Shown here: piece by piece, positions 59,949 to 64,000 of the stretch
Layout of the letters: each line of letters begins with the position of its first letter
Numbering within the stretch: the first letter of the stretch is position 1
Source: Terfezia claveryi
Lineage: Eukaryota > Ascomycota > Pezizomycetes > Pezizales > Pezizaceae
Direction of reading: 5' to 3'
Assembly: GCA_015179025.1 (NCBI GenBank)
Contig: WHUX01000101.1
Location: forward strand, 62,001-126,000
Length of the DNA: 64,000 bases
Notes under the pieces: generated by a model
Databases searched by the model: none
The model's input: the letters and a program-made list of their open reading frames with translations, nothing else
Told to the model about the DNA's origin: nothing
Translations under genes and position numbers: made by a program

Positions 59949-61125
59949 TACCCTGTCGAGACACCTGCTTAGCCCCTGAATTGGCATCCCTTTACCTGAA
60001 TAATGTCTTCCGTTACCATGGCCTTCCGGCGTCGGTTGTCTCAGGCCTTGGCCCTCAGTTCGTCGCCGACTTCTGGAGAACCTTCTGTGAGCTGCTGAGT
60101 ATTGAAGTACACTTGTCCACGGCATACCACCCTCAGACTGATGGCCAGTCAGAACGCATGAACGCCATCATGGAGTAGTACCTGAGGGCGTACATCAATT
60201 ATCAGCAGAATAACTGGGTTTCGTTGCTGGCGACCTGCGAGTTTTCCGCCAACAACCACTTTTCCGAGACCCTGAAGACCTCCCCATTCCTGGCCAATTA
60301 TGGCTGGCACCCTCGGTTCGTAGACTCCCTGGCACCTCTGCGCAAGGCCAGGGAGAATGCCCCAGCCAAGGACTTCGCAACAGAGATCACAAAACTCCAT
60401 GCTACCTTGAAGGCTGAGTTGGCCTATGCCCAAGCCAGGCAAGCAGAGTATGCCAATGGGTCCCGGTTGCTAGCTCCTAAATACCACCCAGGGGACCAAG
60501 TATGGCTCTCCAGCAGGCACTTCCGAACGGAACGGCCATCTCGTAAGCTGGATCAAAAGTTCCTAGGCCCCTACGAGGTGTTAGCAGCTGTGGGCACTCG
60601 TGCTTATCAGCTAAGGTTTCCCAAGGATATCAAGCGCCATCTGGTCATTCATGTCTCGGAGATCGAGCCAGCCGCCGACGATCCCCTTCCCGGGCAAAAG
60701 CACCCCCCACCTCCTCCAGTGGTGATTGCAGGTGAAGAGGAGTGGGAGGTTGAGGAGGTACTGGACTCAAGAAAATGCTATGGACGAGTTCAGTATAAGG
60801 TCAAGTGGTTAGGGGATGAGGAGGCTACCTGGCAACCCGCAGAGGACTTGGAGAATGCGTAGGATTTGGTCGCCCTATTCCACCAGCAATACCCAAGGAA
60901 GCCTCGCCCAATGGAATGATGTTGTGTCTTTTGAGAGTCATACGGTGGGGCCCGTCCGACTCTCGTTCTTCTCGTTCTTCTCGTTCTTCTCGCTTTTCTC
61001 GTTCTTCTTGTTGTTTGGAGTTGAAATCCTTGTCGTTGCCTTTGTTGTTGTTTCCTGTGTTGATTTTGCCGGTTATCGTGCCCAGGCCTCCTAGTCGCTG
61101 GAGCTCCAGCCTAAAGGGGGGATAG

Positions 61126-61601
61126 TGTCACAACCGTGTTCTTAGTCTTGATTTGACACTCGAACAGGCTTGTTCGGGTGTCGTTGATGGGTGATTATTA
61201 TCTTAGCTTCCGAGATAGGAATCTCGGGAAGCTTATTCCTTCCACGGCCTTGGCCTGGAATCATGTATATATATCTTCGTCCCTCCGCCCTCTCGTTGGA
61301 TCCCCATCCAACGTCTTGTATATCCAATACAGGGCCTTGCTTCTCTCCACGTTGGTGCATCTCCCTTGTGCACCTCCTTGTCTCGCCTCAACTCTGCAGC
61401 CCTGCTGCCTACCCCGCGAACCTTCTGTCCTTGTCTTGCCTTGCCTTGTCTCTGCAGCCCAGCTGCCTCCCTTGACACACGCGGCAACTGCTTCTACGTG
61501 TCTCGTGTCCCTTGCCCTCTGCCCCTCTTGCCTCTTGCCCTTGCCCCTGCCTTCTCCCTGGCGTACCCCTTGGTCGCCTTGTTCCCAGAGCCCACGTTAC
61601 A
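61126..61601 (+). repeat. 3' LTR of G2
   Basis: 476 bp, same ends. Only one copy of the U3 palindrome (61155-61182), so it is shorter than the 5' LTR. Confidence 0.92.
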
Positions 61602-61606
61602 TTAGT

Positions 61607-62636
61607 GATAGATAGGAAGATGACAAGGACTATTTTATTATACATTAGCTAGACTAAGGTATAGGTATGAAAGCTGTATTTCAATTATGTATGAGAGTAT
61701 GTCCTATCTGGAAGAACTACTATAATACCTTTGTAAACTATGAAGATTAAAAAAGCAAATATAGATTTTTATATAGTAAGAACCAATGAGGACAATGGAG
61801 ATTAGTCTTGCCCTCTACCTTTAATATTAAAGGTAAGAACTATCTCAAATTAGTTATTAAAGATGCACATAAAGCAACTACTCATAGTAGCATTGAAAAA
61901 TTTTTAAAATATCTTACTGACTAATATGATTGCCAGTCCTTTGTAGAACCAACTAGGGACTATATCAAAAGTTGTAATACTTGTCAATGGACAAAGTATT
62001 CCAACAAGGCACCATTTGGACTCATAACCCTATTACATGTACCAAGTAGGCTATAGATAGACATATCAAGGGATTTTTTTAAGTTAGCACCTGTATTTAC
62101 TAAATGTTCAATTTTGTATCTGAATATTTCTATTAAAGATGATTAGGTAGTTTATATTTCATAACTTTGGACAATTGTTGATAGGCAATCAGGATTTAAG
62201 ATTCTTATTCCTATTTCAGATAATTTCACTATAGAATAATGTACTACTACTTTTGATACTCATATAGTTCTGATTATGGGATACTCCTTTTATATTATTT
62301 TTGATCATGATACCCTTTTTATATCAATGTACTTTCAAAATTGGGCTAGAAATAAAGGAATTAAGTTAGAACCATCTATTGCATATTATCTACATATAGA
62401 TGGACAATTGGAAATTATGAACAAAAAAATTTTACAAGTAGCATTAGCCTAAAAAATTAAAGAATTTGATTGGCTACAGAAACTACTAGAGATATAGTTG
62501 AAACTTAACTCTTAGTATAATGCTAGTAGACAAAATAGCCTCTATTTTATATAGTTTAGATTTAATATATATCTTAGTATATAGATACTTCCATACCCCA
62601 TTAATACATATATACTAGCAAATGAATATTATAAGG
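61607..62636 (+). pseudogene. Relic Gypsy integrase, AT-rich
   Basis: A decayed plus-strand frame shows integrase signatures: CNTCQWTKYSNKAPFG (zinc-binding CC), IIFDHDTLFIS (second Asp region) and IDGQLEIMNKKI (Glu region), separated by many TAA/TAG codons. It directly precedes the LTR-like repeat at 62637, so it is probably the 3' end of an old element into which G2 inserted. Confidence 0.6.
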
Positions 62637-63357
62637 TGTAAGGAAGAACGTTATTTCATTGCTTATATAATTGATTATATACTTTTTGTATTTTCTATAT
62701 TACTACTATATTATGTAACTAAGCCTCTCGGTTGAAGGACTAGCCTTCCACCACCTCCTATTGCTTTATAAGTGTCTATAGCACACGGAATTTGCTATAG
62801 GAAGTTCCATGGCACTTGCCATATAAGGACACCTTCATTATGGCCACGTAACCTCTGTTTAAAGGCGTGTGACTCATTACTATGGCCACATGACCATCGT
62901 TTATGGCGTGTGACTCATTACTATGGCCACATGACCATCCTTTATGGCGTGTGACTCATTACTATGACCACATAACCCCTTTTGTATAGCACACCACCTT
63001 TTAGTGTGCCACCCTTTATTGTATTTATTTCCTTAGTCATCAGATCTCAGAGGAGTATAAATAGGCCGCTGGATTCCCTCTGGAATCCATACAGAGACAA
63101 AGAAAGCAAGCAAGCATACAGCAGCAAGCAAGCCTATATTCTAATCAGATCAAGATTATATAGCTTAGATAGCACAAATCATATAAGATAGGTTACACCA
63201 GTTAATTACTGTTCCTTCCGGGAACGTCCCACATAGTAATATCTCTACCCTTCTGAGGTCGTACTTCAGTAGAACTGAAATACACAAATGTCTATGCTCA
63301 CGGATATAGATTGTATAAACAGTACCAAATGAATACTATCTAGTACCATTCATTACA
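62637..63357 (+). repeat. LTR-like repeat, right copy
   Basis: 721 bp starting TGTAAGGAAG and ending CCATTCATTACA. It contains three copies of a GGCGTGTGACTCATTACTATG-like 40-bp tandem near 62865-62965 and a TATAAATAG box near 63055. It is inverted relative to 45152-45815. Confidence 0.7.
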
Positions 63358-63775
63358 TTTTTTTTAACTCACTTACCTAATCTTTACTCTTAAATCCAAG
63401 GCCTGATCAACTTTCAGATACCTTTATTACACTCACGCAAGTGTATAAAATTTGACACACAAGTGCATATATAAAATCGATATCGTTATTCAACTAGCTA
63501 GCTAAAAAGATCCAACAAATGATACATCAGACTCTTAACTGCAGTAAATCAACAAAAGACTTAGAAGCAAGCTAAGCAGAGCTCTAACAGGCAGTGGTAT
63601 CCTCTATTAAACAATCCTACCCTCGTTTACAACACTTTTCCTAATAAGATCGACAACTCATCTTGCACTCCTGGCAACCGCCATTACATCTGTACCTGTA
63701 AATCCAGTACACCATTGAAAAACTGGTCCCCCAAGTCCTAGGAATAATTGGTCTAAATAACCAAGCGTCACAATC
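63358..63775. other. AT-rich, no gene seen
   Basis: Between the LTR-like repeat and the last reading frame. I see no gene or repeat. It may be the 3' UTR of the partial gene on the minus strand. Confidence 0.5.
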
Positions 63776-64000
63776 CTAAGGCTCAAATCTCGCTGCCTCC
63801 ACTACAGCCATTTCCTCTAGAAAAGAATTACCTCTATTAGAACCTTCCTTAGGCCCAGACATTTCTATCAATACCTCTGTGTCCCCAACGTCTACCTCAA
63901 GACACCAATCAGAAAAAGTGACACTCTTGCCGGAAGAACTAGAACTAGATTCTAAACTAGTAGACGAAGAAAAACCAGGACCATAAGAAATATCAGGATC
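63776..64000 (-). CDS. C-terminal part of an unidentified protein (runs off the window)
   Basis: The minus strand is open from the window edge to a TAG at 63776: 74 codons, no stop, in a stretch where other frames are closed. It begins DPDISYGPGFSSSTSLESSS, then GKSVTFSDWCLEVDVGDTEV and an acidic end (LEEMAVVEAARFEP). Ser-rich and acidic, suggesting a disordered tail. It could be a host gene or the end of another element's Gag. No family is recognised. Confidence 0.4.
   Translation of the reverse strand, partial: DPDISYGPGFSSSTSLESSSSSSGKSVTFSDWCLEVDVGDTEVLIEMSGPKEGSNRGNSFLEEMAVVEAARFEP

Larger units (their letters stand above)
48170..60919 (+). pseudogene. G2 pol, split by G3 and the pogo element
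   Basis: Pol occupies 48170-49088, 55467-57306 and 59951-60919, in the -1 frame to gag. The protease motif LIDCGASGIAF is intact. RT is split at [22 protein letters not shown] and [10 protein letters not shown] are kept. A (GCTGAT)n run encodes an Asp-Ala linker at 56737-56790. The integrase is split between RYVIP and CRDTC. Its second Asp motif reads VSGLGPQF rather than SDHGPQF, losing the catalytic Asp. A chromodomain (WEVEEVLDSRKCYGRVQYKV) ends the protein. Stops include 48589, 55705, 56326, 56839, 57079, 60176 and 60860. Confidence 0.9.
46439..61601 (+). mobile_element. Gypsy element G2, host of G3 and of the pogo element
   Basis: The 5-bp duplication TTAGT flanks it (46434-46438 and 61602-61606). 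After removing G3 with its duplication and the pogo element with its TA, about 6.14 kb remain, a normal full length. LTRs 46439-46943 and 61126-61601. A polypurine tract AAAGGGGGGATAG precedes the 3' LTR. Confidence 0.93.

Overview
The window looks like nuclear DNA of a filamentous fungus. Genes carry short GT-AG introns (about 50-130 bp, with CTAAC-like branch sites). The protein families are fungal: CorA-like membrane protein, Crinkler-type NTPases, a large kinase and a Hyr1-type peroxidase. The right half is a stack of chromodomain Ty3/Gypsy elements (chromoviruses). Substitutions between the youngest LTR pair fall mostly at CpG, and most nonsense codons are C-to-T or G-to-A changes, which suggests cytosine methylation or a RIP-like process. 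A transposon-rich ascomycete (Pezizomycetes-like) is my best guess, but this is inference.

Bases 1-29 kb hold the genes, interleaved with small DNA transposons. In order: the 3' end of a CorA-like protein (2-643, +); a large protein kinase with an unresolved 3' end (1421-5343, -); a small CxxC protein (6145-6745, +); a Crinkler (ubiquitin-like header, P-loop NTPase, nuclease-like tail; 8054-10093, -); nested TA-flanked MITEs (12415-13590 with 13035-13551 inside, and 15540-16113); a second Crinkler-like SAM-ATPase gene (16536-19065, -); an IRG-like GTPase with a coiled coil and a probable myristoylation signal (23288-24669, -); a Hyr1/GPx thiol peroxidase with two in-frame starts (26080-26752, -); a tRNA-Gln-like Pol III locus (26958-27071, +); and a small basic protein (28385-28876, -). 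Kinase, two STAND-like or Crinkler ATPases and an IRG-like GTPase within 23 kb resemble an accessory, defence- or effector-type neighbourhood.

Bases 29-32.5 kb are AT-rich and gene-free. They hold tandem repeats and two large foldback (inverted-repeat) structures.

Bases 32.5-63.4 kb are nested transposons whose order can be read from target-site duplications. G0 (32476-45151) is interrupted by G1 (34724-40998; TSD CCACC). G2 (46439-61601; TSD TTAGT) sits between two inverted copies of an older LTR-like repeat. G2 is itself interrupted by G3 (49089-55461, opposite strand; TSD AACAA) and by a pogo-type DNA transposon (57307-59948; TSD TA). All four Gypsy copies keep gag and pol in a -1 frame relation, with a slippery heptamer, a 5-nt spacer and a long stem-loop that encloses the gag stop codon, a textbook arrangement for programmed -1 frameshifting. 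The last 225 bases are the 3' end of an open reading frame that leaves the window.
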